Notes: a model not told the origin generated them from the letters alone. A stretch of DNA of 53,705 nt from Candidatus Obscuribacterales bacterium (GCA_019747875.1 JAIEQI010000019.1:1-53705); one strand, 5' to 3'; shown: positions 1 through 9,808, counted from the stretch's first letter. Program-made: numbers and translations.

Positions 1-2695
1 CCGACGGACCAACATGTCCCGGTTCCGGAGTTTCGGAAAATCGATCTACAAATGAATGCGTGCCATCCGGCATCTGCGCCGGTCCGCCCGGCGGACCGAC
101 GTGCCCTGGTTGAGAAGAAGAATGATCTTGAACGCGATCTATGAATACCAAATCCCCATTCGGAGTTCTTACTAATCCAGAAGCTGGGTCGAAGGGGGGT
201 TTCGCGATTTCCCCGGTATTGCGCCATGGATTTTCAAAAGCAGGACGCGAGCCGGGTGGCTCGTGAGCAGCTTGAGGCTGTATCATCCCACGTATATCAT
301 TAACACCACTACCTGAACCTTGTTGATGTTCATCTCCGATCAGACTGGTTCCGCACCAATTCGGGATTGAACCTTGCGGTGTCTTCGGCTCTTGAACCCC
401 TTGCGGTTCATCGCCAATCAGACTGGTTCCGCACCAATTTGGAATTGAGCCTTCCGGAGTCTTCGGCTCTTGAACTCCTTGCTGAACATCGCCGCTCAGA
501 TCCGTTCCGCACCATGTCGGTATCGAGCCTTCCGGAGTCTTCGGCTCTTGAACTCCTTGCTGAGCATCGCCGCTCAGATCCGTTCCGCACCATGTCGGGA
601 TCGGGCCTTCCGGAGTCTTCGGCTCTTGAACTCCTGGCTGAGCATCGTCGCTCAGATCCGTTCCGCACCAAGTCGGTATAGAGCCTTCCGGAGTCTTCGG
701 CTCTTGAACTCCTTGCTGAGCATCGCCGCTCAGATCCGTTCCGCACCAAGTCGGTATCGAACCTTCCGGAGTCTTCGGCTCTTGAACTCCTTGCGGAGCA
801 TCGCCGCTCAGGTCCGTTCCGCACCACGTCGGCATCGGGCCTTCCGGAGTCTTCTGCTCTCCAAATCCGCCTTTGGCCTCACCAAATCCGCCTTTTTCGA
901 CAAAACCACCCTTCTCGACAGAACCACCCTTTTCGACAAAACCACCCTTCTCGACAAAACCACCCTTCTCGACAGCGCCACCCTTTTCTACAAAGCCACC
1001 CTTCTCGACAGCACCACCTTTCTCGACAGCACCACCTTTCTCAACAAAGCCACCTTTGTCTACAAGCTCACCTTTGCTGACGGATTCGCCGCCTTTTACG
1101 ACGTCCTCACCTTTTTCGACAATCTCGCCCTTGCCACCGTGCTCTCCAAAAGATGGATCTGCGTGGCCAGTAATCCAGCCGGTTCCGGATCCACCCAGAA
1201 GATCCGATACCGATTGATCCTTTATCATTCCTGGAGTCTGGTGCCCACCGACTCCAGGAAGTGGTGGAGGCAGATCCGACGAGCCTGGTAACGGCGGAGG
1301 CACAGTAGCATCCGGCCCAGGTATAGGTGGCGGTAACCCACCTGAAGATGAGTGACCTGGTATTGGTGGCGGTGACCCACCAGAAGACGAGTGACCAGGT
1401 ATTGGCGGTGGTGAGCTAGAACCAGAGCGCCCTGGCAACGGAGGGGGGGCATCAGCGCCGCCTCCCGGTTGCGCTCCACCTGCAGCGCCCCCGGCACCAG
1501 CTCCCGGTCTACCAGCGCCACCGCCTGAGCTTCCACCAGTTACTGACCCAGTAGATAATTCGTCAGATCCGCCCGCACCGGCACCAGATCCAGCTCCCGC
1601 AGATGATCCAGCGCCGCCTGCACCAGAAGATGCTCCTCCCATCGGCGGTGGTCCCGATTGAGAGCCAGTTCCATCGGAACGTGATTCTCCGATATCTAGC
1701 GGAGGTGAGTTGCCTATGACATTTCCTATACCAGTTCCAGCGGCAGCCCCTGCCCCAGCGGCGGCTGCAGCCGGTGCTGAGAATGGAGCGGTTTGTTGTA
1801 TGCCGCCCTGTTGCAACCAGGAGATAGCGCCTCCATTTTCACTAACTCCACCGTCGTCGGCAAGCACTGGAAGCAGGTGCATAAGCTCGTAGAAAAGCGC
1901 TCCCATTCCAGCAGCCAACAACACTGCAGTTGTAGGTGGTAATTTCTTACCTTTGTCCATCATCAAGAAGGCAAGCACAATACAGATAACCGCCACAGCT
2001 AGCTTTGCAATTCGATCGGGAACAAGAAACCCGATAGCAAGGGCGCCGGCAGATCCAATAATTCCAACCAGCATAGTCATTGGCCCGATCGCGGCAAGAT
2101 CTCGACCAGGCTTTACTAGACCGACAATGAAGGACCAGACCCTAAATAAGAAGTTCGAGATAATCCGCCCCAAGATAGTTGGCACCGACGTAACAAGAGC
2201 CAGACCGACGGCGCCGCTGAGGGCTGGCGAGATAAACTGCGTACCAAGCAGGCTAATACCTGCGCCCCACAACAAGTGCGAACGCGCAGCGCCACCGTCC
2301 ACGGTGACGATTTGCAATAGACAAGTAGGCAACTGGCCAATCTCTTTCCAAAATCTCTCTTTACCAGCGGCGCGGTAGTATCCGTACAAAGAAAAGATTA
2401 CGGTTGACAATACAAACCAAATTAACGAGCCGTTAATCACATTAACCGAACCGACGACAATCCCATTGCCGACCTTTCGATGTCCGTCAAAATAAAAAGC
2501 GAGCATGCAAAAATTAACGAGGAACCCAAAAACGGCACCAATAAGAGTTGCCGTGATGGCTTCGAAGGCATTGGAGAAAAGCCATCCAAAGGCAGCCTTT
2601 ATCAACCCCCAAAAGGTTGTGGGAGCTGTTGTTACCTGCGCTGATCCTTGCGATTGCGCCGGTGGCTGCGGCGGCGGCTGTCCCTGAGAGCTCAT
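1..2695 (-). CDS. Repeat-rich multi-pass membrane protein, 3' end outside window
   Basis: An uninterrupted reading frame of 898 codons begins at ATG 2695 and runs off the left edge, so the C-terminus is missing. Residues 1-27 are Pro/Gln-rich. Residues about 45-275 hold roughly six hydrophobic segments (near 45-67, 82-104, 142-170, 205-224, 228-246 and 256-275). After about 280 the chain is low complexity: Gly/Ala/Ser-rich, then PPPIPGHSSSGG-type proline repeats, then about ten (F/A/S)VEKGG hexads (about 520-608), then seven 26-residue repeats containing PTWCGTDLSGD (about 615-796), then a PGHVGP/FVDR repeat at the edge. The start lies 16 bases after the stop of the zinc-ribbon gene at 2712, so the two are probably cotranscribed. 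I do not recognise the family. The layout suggests a membrane anchor with a long, repetitive exposed tail. The frame was checked by hand across most of its length. Confidence 0.8.
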   Translation of the reverse strand, partial: MSSQGQPPPQPPAQSQGSAQVTTAPTTFWGLIKAAFGWLFSNAFEAITATLIGAVFGFLVNFCMLAFYFDGHRKVGNGIVVGSVNVINGSLIWFVLSTVIFSLYGYYRAAGKERFWKEIGQLPTCLLQIVTVDGGAARSHLLWGAGISLLGTQFISPALSGAVGLALVTSVPTILGRIISNFLFRVWSFIVGLVKPGRDLAAIGPMTMLVGIIGSAGALAIGFLVPDRIAKLAVAVICIVLAFLMMDKGKKLPPTTAVLLAAGMGALFYELMHLLPVLADDGGVSENGGAISWLQQGGIQQTAPFSAPAAAAAGAGAAAGTGIGNVIGNSPPLDIGESRSDGTGSQSGPPPMGGASSGAGGAGSSAGAGSGAGAGGSDELSTGSVTGGSSGGGAGRPGAGAGGAAGGAQPGGGADAPPPLPGRSGSSSPPPIPGHSSSGGSPPPIPGHSSSGGLPPPIPGPDATVPPPLPGSSDLPPPLPGVGGHQTPGMIKDQSVSDLLGGSGTGWITGHADPSFGEHGGKGEIVEKGEDVVKGGESVSKGELVDKGGFVEKGGAVEKGGAVEKGGFVEKGGAVEKGGFVEKGGFVEKGGSVEKGGFVEKGGFGEAKGGFGEQKTPEGPMPTWCGTDLSGDAPQGVQEPKTPEGSIPTWCGTDLSGDAQQGVQEPKTPEGSIPTWCGTDLSDDAQPGVQEPKTPEGPIPTWCGTDLSGDAQQGVQEPKTPEGSIPTWCGTDLSGDVQQGVQEPKTPEGSIPNWCGTSLIGDEPQGVQEPKTPQGSIPNWCGTSLIGDEHQQGSGSGVNDIRGMIQPQAAHEPPGSRPAFENPWRNTGEIAKPPFDPASGLVRTPNGDLVFIDRVQDHSSSQPGHVGPPGGPAQMPDGTHSFVDRFSETPEPGHVGPS
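308..853 (-). repeat. Seven tandem 78-bp coding repeats
   Basis: Units begin at 853, 775, 697, 619, 541, 463 and 385 on the minus strand. Each encodes 26 residues starting KTPEG and containing PTWCGTDLSGD and GVQEP. Central copies are nearly identical; the last two are more diverged (NWCGTSLIGD). The exact multiple of three and intact frame show protein-level repeat expansion. One Cys and one Trp per unit are conserved. Confidence 0.9.
880..1075 (-). repeat. Tandem 18-bp coding repeats (VEKGG hexads)
   Basis: About ten 18-bp units on the minus strand encode (F/A/S)VEKGG, directly before the 78-bp repeats in the same protein. The charge pattern alternates E and K with Gly pairs, which suggests a flexible, extended segment. 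Confidence 0.85.
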
Positions 2696-2711
2696 TATTA
2701 TTATCCTGAAC

Positions 2712-4541
2712 TTAGCTGACTGGAGTTGCGCACGAAGAGCAGAACTTGGCTTGCGGCTTCAATTGGGTACCGCAATTGGTACAGAAAAGAGCTTGTGCAG
2801 GAACCGGTTTTGCGGCGCTCGCTTGCGGCAATACCGGAGGCTTCGCCGCTTGCGGCAATGGTGGCGTGATTGGTTTGTTTTGCAAAGGAGAGACAGGCGA
2901 AGCAGGCTTGTTGGCCAACATACCAGGAGGATTTTGCGCCGGTCCCGGCTTCGGCAATGGTGGCGGTGCCCCGGGCTTGATCGGAGGCTGAGCCATTGGT
3001 TTCGGCATAATTGGCTTCGGAGGCGGCGCGGCCTTTGCGACTGCTGCAGCCATTGATACTTGCGCTGCGGCCGTCGCACTTTTTGCATTTGCTGCAGCAA
3101 GAGCCGCTTGAGCTGCACTCTGGGGGCTTGGGGTCGCAGGTAAAGGAGGCTGCTGATTCTGAGCCCCTCCCGGCGGACCTGGCGGTGGTAGCATTTCCTG
3201 GCAGAGAGACTGAAAGTTCACTTCCTCCATCCAAAATTCTTGTGGAGGCTCTCCTTTCACCCACTGATTATTCTCGACAACGTGCCATTGTAGAGATGGC
3301 ATAGAGACACACCAATGTTTCCCCGCACCATCACGCAACTTGAATAGTTGCGTGTATGCACGCATTCCGTTGTCTGGCACTCCCATTTGCCGCTTCGTCT
3401 GCAGCAAATTTCTTGCCAATCCGATCACTTCGCCACTTGTGAGTTTTCTCCAGGCGGCCTTACCTGTTGCCGCTGACGCAGCGACAGCACTAGCAGCAGC
3501 CGCAATCGCAGCCTGACTTGCTTCCGCAGCAGCTTTGACTGGATCATACGTCAAGCCATCATCGATCATTTTTATGCAACGTTCTAACAACGCATTGAAC
3601 GTAAGAACGGAATGGTTAGCAATCCACTGTTGCGGACCTGGAATCAATTCAAAGAGATGGTTTGTCGAATGGGTTGGCGCTAGATAACATCGATTAATTG
3701 TAGCTACGCTATCGCCTGCGGGAACCGCAGCAGACAATCCCATTGAGAGGTTCCATCCATTTCTGAATTCCAGACCAAGTCGACGGCCCGCTTCTCCAAA
3801 AACAAAAACTGGTTCGGTATTGACGGTTCCCGGTTGCATCACATCCAAGCGCATCATAGGCTCGAAGTGCTCTGGACGCGGATTGATTTGGCATTGATTG
3901 AGTTCAGGCGTAGCTCTCATGAATGAACACAAAAGCCAGCTCAAATTTGGTTGGGACATGGATTGCAACAAAGATTCGCTGAACTCCGATGTTGATACAA
4001 ATGGCGCATCATCTTCCTCAAAATTGAGTGCGGCTTTGTAGTACATTCGCTTGTGGCTATCAATTGCATGCAGAATGTAGATCAACGATTCCATCGGCAT
4101 TTGCTCGCCGATTAAGTTATCGGCTGGCCGTTCAGTTTTTGTCGCAAGTAGCGCAAGCCACCAATACAGGTATTCTTCAACCGAACTACAGACTCTGATC
4201 AAAAAGGAATCATTTGGAGCCGGGTAAAGAATGACAATGCACTGCTGCCCATAACTTTTACTGAAATACGCAGAAAAAACCGTCATGCCCGATTCAAAAT
4301 CGGCCAAGCGGTGATTGATCTGTAAATCCGGTGAGGTCAAGACATGACGAACAGGTCCATAAAGCGGATGAGTCGTAATCGGTTCCAGGTCTGCCGAAGG
4401 AGCAGCTCCGTTGCCGGCCTCCTTTGCAAAGGGTGATAACGCATTGCATTTAGCGTCAGACAGAAATAATGGTGCGATATCACTTTGCGCGACACGCATT
4501 ACAACCGGTTGCTGAGCACCGCTACTCACCGCTTGTGTCAT
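2712..4541 (-). CDS. Hypothetical protein with Ala-rich helix, Pro-rich linker and C-terminal zinc ribbon
   Basis: About 609 residues from ATG 4541. This start is preferred over one nine codons upstream because a GAGGTGG ribosome site lies about 8 bases before it. The N-terminal half (to about residue 330) is a globular region of unknown family. An Ala-rich, probably helical stretch follows, then a short domain (about 370-440), then a Pro/Ala/Lys-rich linker of more than 100 residues. The last 25 residues form a double-CxxC zinc ribbon (CTNCGTQL ... CSSCATPV) of the kind common at protein termini. No signal peptide or clear membrane segment is seen, so it is probably cytosolic. It is the upstream partner of the long repeat membrane protein (16-base gap), which suggests a shared role. 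The function is unknown. Confidence 0.8.
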   Translation of the reverse strand: MTQAVSSGAQQPVVMRVAQSDIAPLFLSDAKCNALSPFAKEAGNGAAPSADLEPITTHPLYGPVRHVLTSPDLQINHRLADFESGMTVFSAYFSKSYGQQCIVILYPAPNDSFLIRVCSSVEEYLYWWLALLATKTERPADNLIGEQMPMESLIYILHAIDSHKRMYYKAALNFEEDDAPFVSTSEFSESLLQSMSQPNLSWLLCSFMRATPELNQCQINPRPEHFEPMMRLDVMQPGTVNTEPVFVFGEAGRRLGLEFRNGWNLSMGLSAAVPAGDSVATINRCYLAPTHSTNHLFELIPGPQQWIANHSVLTFNALLERCIKMIDDGLTYDPVKAAAEASQAAIAAAASAVAASAATGKAAWRKLTSGEVIGLARNLLQTKRQMGVPDNGMRAYTQLFKLRDGAGKHWCVSMPSLQWHVVENNQWVKGEPPQEFWMEEVNFQSLCQEMLPPPGPPGGAQNQQPPLPATPSPQSAAQAALAAANAKSATAAAQVSMAAAVAKAAPPPKPIMPKPMAQPPIKPGAPPPLPKPGPAQNPPGMLANKPASPVSPLQNKPITPPLPQAAKPPVLPQASAAKPVPAQALFCTNCGTQLKPQAKFCSSCATPVS

Positions 4542-4891
4542 AGAAATTACCACCTCGCACCCGCCCAATCACAAGAATGCCGCCCTGAGTAAGCAGCACT
4601 ACGAAAAGTGCCTGCAATTGTATACCATTTCCATATAAGCCTGATCACGACCGGCCACCCAATGAGGCACCTTTTTTGCTAAAACCAATCATGTCGACTA
4701 GCAGTCAACCCTGTTTAGCACCATTAAACTAATGAGGCTGTGACAACCAGGTGACATCGAGATCGAAAGAACTCAACGAGCAGAAAATGAGCGAGCCATA
4801 GTATCAAAAGTGGAGCGCCTCCAAGCTCTTGATATGATCAATTTGAACAATGAGAAAACGTCTTTGTCTTTCGCTCGTGTTTTCAGCAGAG
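4542..4891. other. Intergenic region without a gene
   Basis: This stretch carries the 5' leader of the 4541 gene and the region downstream of fabV. I see no convincing ORF or RNA gene. A short palindrome (TGGAG-CGC-CTCCA, about 4811-4823) followed on the minus strand by CTTTT could be a weak fabV terminator. Confidence 0.4.
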
Positions 4892-6100
4892 CTACTTGAC
4901 AGAGGCTGGCGCGTTTGCGATGTCGATCTGAACCAGTGGATTAACGTCCGCTTCGTAATCGACTTTTTCCAAGCCAAAACCGAAGAGTTTGAGGAACTCA
5001 GCTTTATAGCTGGCATAATCCGAGATTTCTTTCAAATTCTCGGTCGTAACAGTCGGCCAAAGGTCCATGACAGCTTTCTGCGTCGCTGGTTCCATCTCCC
5101 AGTCATCCATGCGAACTCTTCCAGCTTCATCTGTTTGTGGCTTGTTTCCGTTGTACAAATGTTTTGCGAACAAACGCTGAATTTGTTCAATACATCCTTC
5201 GTGTGTTCCTTTTTCTTTCATCACTTTGAACAGCAGCGAAATGTAAAGGGGAACTACGGGAATTGCCGAGCTTGCTTGAGTGACAACAGCTTTATTGACG
5301 GACACGAGGGCACTGCCCTTGATACCACTCAACATATCGCCAATTTTCTTAGCGCGGTTTTCGAGGTCCTCTTTTGCCTTGCCAATTGTGCCGTTGCGAT
5401 AAATAGCCCAGGTAATTTCGGGACCGATGTACGAATAAGCGACAGTTTTTACACCTTCGGCAAGAACATCTGCTTTCAACAAAGCATCCATCCAAAGTTC
5501 CCAATCATCGCCGCCCATTACCTCAACGGTGTTGGCGATTTCAGTTTCATTGGCTGGTTGAATTTCAATTTCAGTAACCATTTCCTTGTCGGTATTCAAA
5601 GTTTTTGCTTTGAACGGCTGACCAATCGGTTTGAGCGTAGAATCGTAGACAACGCCATCTTTTGGATTTTTGCGTTTTGGAGACGCCAGGCTGTAAATTA
5701 CCAGATCGACTTTGCCCAAATCTTTCTTTACCAGGTCAACGGTGAACTGCCGTATTTCGTCGGAAAATGCATCTCCGTTAATGCTCTTTGCATACAATCC
5801 AGCAGCCTTGGCTTGTTTCTCAAACTCAGCAGTGTTGTACCAGCCGGCTGTACCAGGTTTCTCAGCCTCTGCCGGCTTTTCGAAGAAGACGCCAATTGTG
5901 TCGGCGTTTGACCCGAAAGCAGCAGCAATCCTGCTTGCGAGCCCGTAGCCGGTAGAAGCGCCTATTACCAAGACCTTCTTAGGACCGTCCGTAATTGGTT
6001 GTTTCTTGACATATTCAATTTGTTCGCGAACGTTCTCAGCGCAGCCCAGTGGGTGCGTTGTAACACAAATAAAACCCCGAACTCTTGGCTTAATTATCAT
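4892..6100 (-). CDS. fabV: FabV-type enoyl-ACP / trans-2-enoyl-CoA reductase (NADH)
   Basis: 402 residues, the usual FabV/TER length. It would reduce the 2,3-double bond of trans-2-enoyl-ACP (or -CoA) with NADH in the last step of the fatty-acid elongation cycle, in the cytosol. Visible motifs are the N-terminal [12 protein letters not shown] typical of FabV, the dinucleotide loop GASTGYG (about 47-53), and the family Y-x8-K signature in [11 protein letters not shown] (about 240-250). The C-terminal MDDWEM and FGF segments are also typical. The start ATG 6100 follows an AGGA about 8 bases upstream. The gene stands alone. FabV is often found where the triclosan-sensitive FabI is absent, but whether FabI exists elsewhere cannot be seen here. 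TER-type function in acyl-CoA metabolism is the alternative. Confidence 0.93.
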   Translation of the reverse strand: MIIKPRVRGFICVTTHPLGCAENVREQIEYVKKQPITDGPKKVLVIGASTGYGLASRIAAAFGSNADTIGVFFEKPAEAEKPGTAGWYNTAEFEKQAKAAGLYAKSINGDAFSDEIRQFTVDLVKKDLGKVDLVIYSLASPKRKNPKDGVVYDSTLKPIGQPFKAKTLNTDKEMVTEIEIQPANETEIANTVEVMGGDDWELWMDALLKADVLAEGVKTVAYSYIGPEITWAIYRNGTIGKAKEDLENRAKKIGDMLSGIKGSALVSVNKAVVTQASSAIPVVPLYISLLFKVMKEKGTHEGCIEQIQRLFAKHLYNGNKPQTDEAGRVRMDDWEMEPATQKAVMDLWPTVTTENLKEISDYASYKAEFLKLFGFGLEKVDYEADVNPLVQIDIANAPASVK

Positions 6101-6298
6101 GCGCTGCGTCCTGTTGAAAGCTAGGTATAGACAAACAGATGATTATTGCATATAGCCCAGCCACTCAGCACTTTCGTAAACTGCTGTTTATCTCTTCAGT
6201 CTCACAAGTCCAGTGAATGAGACCCTCTAGCTCCACAGGTTTACTAAGCACAGCCGTTGTGCATAAGAAAACAGTGAGCCAGATCGAGGTAACCAGCG

Positions 6299-6487
6299 AT
6301 GCCCGTCGAAATTTCAGTTGATTGGGACAAAGTCCACGAAATTATTGACTGGGTGAACAGTATCGGCTGGGGGTTGCTACTGGCATATGAGTATCGCAGA
6401 ATTCATCGAAAGGATGCAGAGAGCAAAACTGCACTGCAGCCTGTTCAGTCAACGAACGAACGCATCAACAATAACAGTCCTCAATGA
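6299..6487 (+). CDS. Possible small protein (62 aa)
   Basis: A short ORF from ATG 6299 with a GAGGT ribosome site 8 bases upstream. The product has a hydrophobic stretch (VNSIGWGLLLAYEY) followed by a basic segment and a polar tail. It resembles no family I know. A different-frame ORF overlaps its end without a ribosome site. It lies ahead of the Fic gene in the same direction but with about 190 bases between, so linkage is uncertain. Confidence 0.4.
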   Translation: MPVEISVDWDKVHEIIDWVNSIGWGLLLAYEYRRIHRKDAESKTALQPVQSTNERINNNSPQ

Positions 6488-6676
6488 GCTTTCGAGAGTC
6501 GAAACAGTCAGATCCTTTATGAGCTTAATTGACCCCCTAGAAAGAGTCGGACTTTGGTTCGAAACGGGCATTTTAGGGTAAGATAAAGATCGGCCACAGG
6601 ATCGGCCAGCAACGGCACACGATTCCTGCAATAGGTTCCCAGTTGCGAATCTTGGGCTTCAACAGATCGGTCAAAC

Positions 6677-7870
6677 ATGGGTGTTGAAACGCCTGCGCGG
6701 ATAGAACCAGCAAGGCTCGAGAATCTAACAGAAGAAGTTGCCGACCTTGTGGCAGAACTTTCTGCCACGTCTGCAATCCTAGGTTCTACACTTCATCCAA
6801 CCACTGCTGCCAGCCTTGCTTCGCTTGTCCGCATAATGAATTGCTACTACAGCAATTTAATTGAAGGTCACGACACTCGTCCAAGGGATATTGAGCGGGC
6901 GCTAGCAGGCAGTCTCGAACAGGATGGTGAACGGCGAAACTTGCAACTTGAAGCAATGGCTCACATACGAGTGCAAGCCTTAATTGACGAGAAGGCTGCT
7001 GCAGGTACGTTGCCTGAACCGGCTTCTCGAGAATTCATCTCTTGGGTTCATCGGGAGTTTTATAGAGATGCTCCAGACGAGATGCTACGCATTCATGGCG
7101 ACCGGACAGATTTCAAAATGGTGCCCGGTGAATTCCGAACTCTGGATACGCATGATGTTTCTGTGGGCCGACACATTCCCCCCTCAAGCAATGTGGTGGA
7201 AGATTTTGTTCGTCATTTTGAAAAGCGCTATCAATTTTCACAACTTGGCAAAGCAGCGCAGATTCTGGCAATTCCTGCCGCTCATCACCGTCTAAATTAC
7301 ATCCATCCATTTCCTGATGGCAATGGACGAGTTAGCCGTCTCCTGAGCCACGCCATGGCATTAAAAGCTGGAATAGGCGCTCACGGTCTCTGGTCAGTTT
7401 CCCGCGGACTTGCCCGAGGACTAGAAAGTCGTACTGAGTACAAACGCATGATGGACCTTGCGGATACTCCCAGACAAAGCGATTACGACGGGCGAGGCAA
7501 TCTTTCAGAATCGGCATTGGTAGAGTTCACAACTTGGTTTTTGCGAGTATGCCTCGACCAGGTAAAGTTCATGTCAGCTCTCTTCGATCTGCAAAATCTT
7601 GAGCGCCGTCTTCGTATTTGCATAGAACGAAACGATGACCTTAAGCCAGAATCTTTCAACTTGCTGCAGGAGGCATTAATTCGTGGAGAGTTCGAACGAG
7701 GAGAATCCATGAGAATCACAGCCCTGCCAGAACGATCGGCTCGACGAGTATTGAGCGATTTGATTGCAACAGGTTTGCTCGCTTCATCGACGCCCAAGTC
7801 TCCCGTATCATTACGCTTTCCAGTAGCCGAACTCGAGACATTGTTTCCGCGACTCTATCCGGAGACTTAA
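6677..7870 (+). CDS. Fic family protein, probably AMP-transferase with N-terminal inhibitory helix
   Basis: 397 residues. The Fic core is at 210-221: [12 protein letters not shown], matching HxFx(D/E)GNGRxxR; His210 would be the catalytic base. Residues 59-64 (SNLIEG) match the inhibitory (S/T)xxxE(G/N) motif, placed before the Fic motif as in class II Fic proteins, where the Glu blocks productive ATP binding. The last ~70 residues look like a winged-helix DNA-binding domain ([16 protein letters not shown]). This is the common architecture of stand-alone bacterial Fic proteins. The usual activity is transfer of AMP from ATP to a Ser/Thr/Tyr of a target protein. No antitoxin-like gene is adjacent, in line with built-in inhibition. 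The start ATG 6677 lacks a strong ribosome site, so the exact N-terminus is uncertain. Confidence 0.9.
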   Translation: MGVETPARIEPARLENLTEEVADLVAELSATSAILGSTLHPTTAASLASLVRIMNCYYSNLIEGHDTRPRDIERALAGSLEQDGERRNLQLEAMAHIRVQALIDEKAAAGTLPEPASREFISWVHREFYRDAPDEMLRIHGDRTDFKMVPGEFRTLDTHDVSVGRHIPPSSNVVEDFVRHFEKRYQFSQLGKAAQILAIPAAHHRLNYIHPFPDGNGRVSRLLSHAMALKAGIGAHGLWSVSRGLARGLESRTEYKRMMDLADTPRQSDYDGRGNLSESALVEFTTWFLRVCLDQVKFMSALFDLQNLERRLRICIERNDDLKPESFNLLQEALIRGEFERGESMRITALPERSARRVLSDLIATGLLASSTPKSPVSLRFPVAELETLFPRLYPET

Positions 7871-7921
7871 GAGTCATGGTCAAAATTGAAGCCAGTTAAG
7901 AAGTAGCGGCAATGCGAGAAG

Positions 7922-9808
7922 CTAGTTCAATGGCGGGGGCGTGAAGAATGGTAGCGGTTCACCGGGGTCCTTTTTAGAACTGTCGCTCTTGTTCATTTTG
8001 GGATCTTGCTTCGTCACACCGGAGGTTTTCGGTGCCTGTTTAGAATTGCTATTTGGCGAATTCTTCTTAGGTGCTTGTTTTGAATTTTTGCCAGTCCCGG
8101 ACTCTGACTCTATAGGCGGTGGCAGAAAAACCGGAGGCATCGTGGTATCAGGCTTCTTATTTTTTGAATTTGCCGAACCGGCAGCATCGTTGAGCGGCGG
8201 CGGTTGAAAGAAGGGCGGTGTCAGCTTCTCTTCACTCTCATCGATCGGTGGTGGCAAGAATATGGGTGGCGCGATATCTTTCTCATCGCCAGGAAGTGGT
8301 GGCATGAACATAGGCGGTGGTTCAAACTTAATCGGAGGTGGTTTTTGCTCAACGGGCGCCAACGAACATACTGGATACGATTGATACAGACGTGCAATCG
8401 TTGCTTTATCGCGGCTTGTAAGATCTCCCGATTGTTTCGACGAGCTACCAAAGAACATCACATCATTGTATGATGTCGAATGCTTTAGCCCAAGTGAGTG
8501 CCCGATCTCATGCAAACAAACAGAAGCGCACTCACCGGCTTCCAACAACTGATTAGGTCTGAGCGCGTTCATTGTATCTACTTGAACCTGCACAGAAGTA
8601 ATCTCGCGCTCACTTGTAGTTTCGGTAGATGCAACACCTTGCTTGACCCGCTTTTTCCCATCCTCATTCATCAGAATCGGATCGTCGATCCACGTTACAC
8701 TTAGATCAGCGCTTTTCTCATCGCCGACCATTTTGTAGGCTAGCTTGCGCCCAGATGCAGAACACCAGGAATCTAACGCATGCTTGATAAAAGAAGGATA
8801 CTCGGATCGAAAGCCTTTCACTCCGGCACCACTTTTTATGAAAACCTTGATCGGCAGCTTCTTCTGTGGCCAGCGGCAGGCACCGCCGGCTCCCACCATC
8901 GAATCTAAATAGTCGGGTGCCTTGTTTGCCTGACTGTTTAGTTTCGGCTTGTCCAACTCCAACTCGGAAATCATGTCGGCAGCATTTTTCCGGCGTTCAG
9001 GATCTCGCTCATACTGCAGGGAGCGCTTTAACCAAACAATCGCGTCATCATATTCACCAATGTCCTGGCTTGCAAGCGCAATAGTGTACATAAGTCCGCC
9101 ATCGTTCGCATCATACTGCAGGGCTTTCTTCGCCTCGACAATTGCCTGCTCCGGATTGCCACTTTCGCGATAAACATACGAAAGACTTTGGTGCACATTT
9201 TTTGAAACCGGTGAAGGATCGTACTTTGCTGCATCCTCGAGAAACTTCCTAGCTTGGCTCAAATGTCCAGCATTTATTTGGTCGATCGCGGCCCGAGCTT
9301 TACCGTAAGTTTCAATATCCTTCAAAAGCTCCTTGGCTCGATCCGCCCACTGTTTGTCCTTGGTGATCTGCAAAAGCTTCTTCAAATAAACAGTAGCAGT
9401 GTCGTAATGGTCGGTTCGATAGTATATTTGCGCCAGATAATAGTAAGCAGCGCCAGAAGATGGATCGTACTTGAGGGCTAACTCCGCTTCCTTAATGGCT
9501 TTATCAGTTTGATTTGTTTCGCTGTAGCACTCGGAGAGTTTCTCATGGACGAAATCCGAGTAGGATGTCGGGTCCATTCTTGCTGCCTGCGTAAGAAGAT
9601 TAATTGCTTGCGAATAATTCGACGCATTAATTAATTCAACGGCACGATTGCATTGTTCATAAACCTGATGTTCGATCTCATAACTTTTGATTGGCTGACG
9701 ATCCATCCCAAAGGACGGCAAAGTCGAGGCAGAGAAAAGCATCAGCGATACCGCCAAAAGCTTCCCGGTCGCATTCTTTCGCCAATGACAAAGTTTCTTT
9801 TGCTGCAT
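7922..9808 (-). CDS. Secreted TPR-matrixin-like zinc metalloprotease with Pro-rich tail
   Basis: 628 residues. A signal peptide is visible (basic start, hydrophobic core about 17-30). TPR-like helical repeats cover about 45-285. A matrixin/M10-like catalytic domain spans about 310-480, with HEIGHSLGLKH at 433-443: three zinc histidines (433, 437, 443), Glu434 as base, and a Met-turn (DVMFF, Met451). The tail from about 485 is Pro-rich (repeated FxPPP) and Lys/Ser-rich. The protein should act outside the cytoplasm, with the TPRs binding partners or substrates. It is a monocistronic gene, convergent with the Fic gene. A second protein of the same architecture lies at 38218-40194. Protease activity is inferred from the intact zinc motif; the substrate is unknown. 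Confidence 0.85.
   Translation of the reverse strand: MQQKKLCHWRKNATGKLLAVSLMLFSASTLPSFGMDRQPIKSYEIEHQVYEQCNRAVELINASNYSQAINLLTQAARMDPTSYSDFVHEKLSECYSETNQTDKAIKEAELALKYDPSSGAAYYYLAQIYYRTDHYDTATVYLKKLLQITKDKQWADRAKELLKDIETYGKARAAIDQINAGHLSQARKFLEDAAKYDPSPVSKNVHQSLSYVYRESGNPEQAIVEAKKALQYDANDGGLMYTIALASQDIGEYDDAIVWLKRSLQYERDPERRKNAADMISELELDKPKLNSQANKAPDYLDSMVGAGGACRWPQKKLPIKVFIKSGAGVKGFRSEYPSFIKHALDSWCSASGRKLAYKMVGDEKSADLSVTWIDDPILMNEDGKKRVKQGVASTETTSEREITSVQVQVDTMNALRPNQLLEAGECASVCLHEIGHSLGLKHSTSYNDVMFFGSSSKQSGDLTSRDKATIARLYQSYPVCSLAPVEQKPPPIKFEPPPMFMPPLPGDEKDIAPPIFLPPPIDESEEKLTPPFFQPPPLNDAAGSANSKNKKPDTTMPPVFLPPPIESESGTGKNSKQAPKKNSPNSNSKQAPKTSGVTKQDPKMNKSDSSKKDPGEPLPFFTPPPLN

Noticed and set aside
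308..853. Possible CRISPR-like or satellite array
   Set aside because: There are no spacers, units are contiguous, and the 78-bp period keeps a reading frame.
308..1291. Other reading frames with long Ser/Arg- or Thr/Phe-rich repeats on both strands
   Set aside because: They are shadows of the 78-bp and 18-bp coding repeats of the minus-strand membrane protein, which is the only frame open across the whole 2.7 kb.
4804..4825. Short palindrome downstream of fabV as terminator
   Set aside because: Only a 5-bp stem with a short T-run; too weak to list as a separate feature.
6387..6581. 64-codon plus-strand ORF overlapping the small ORF at 6299
   Set aside because: No ribosome site; the 6299 start has one.
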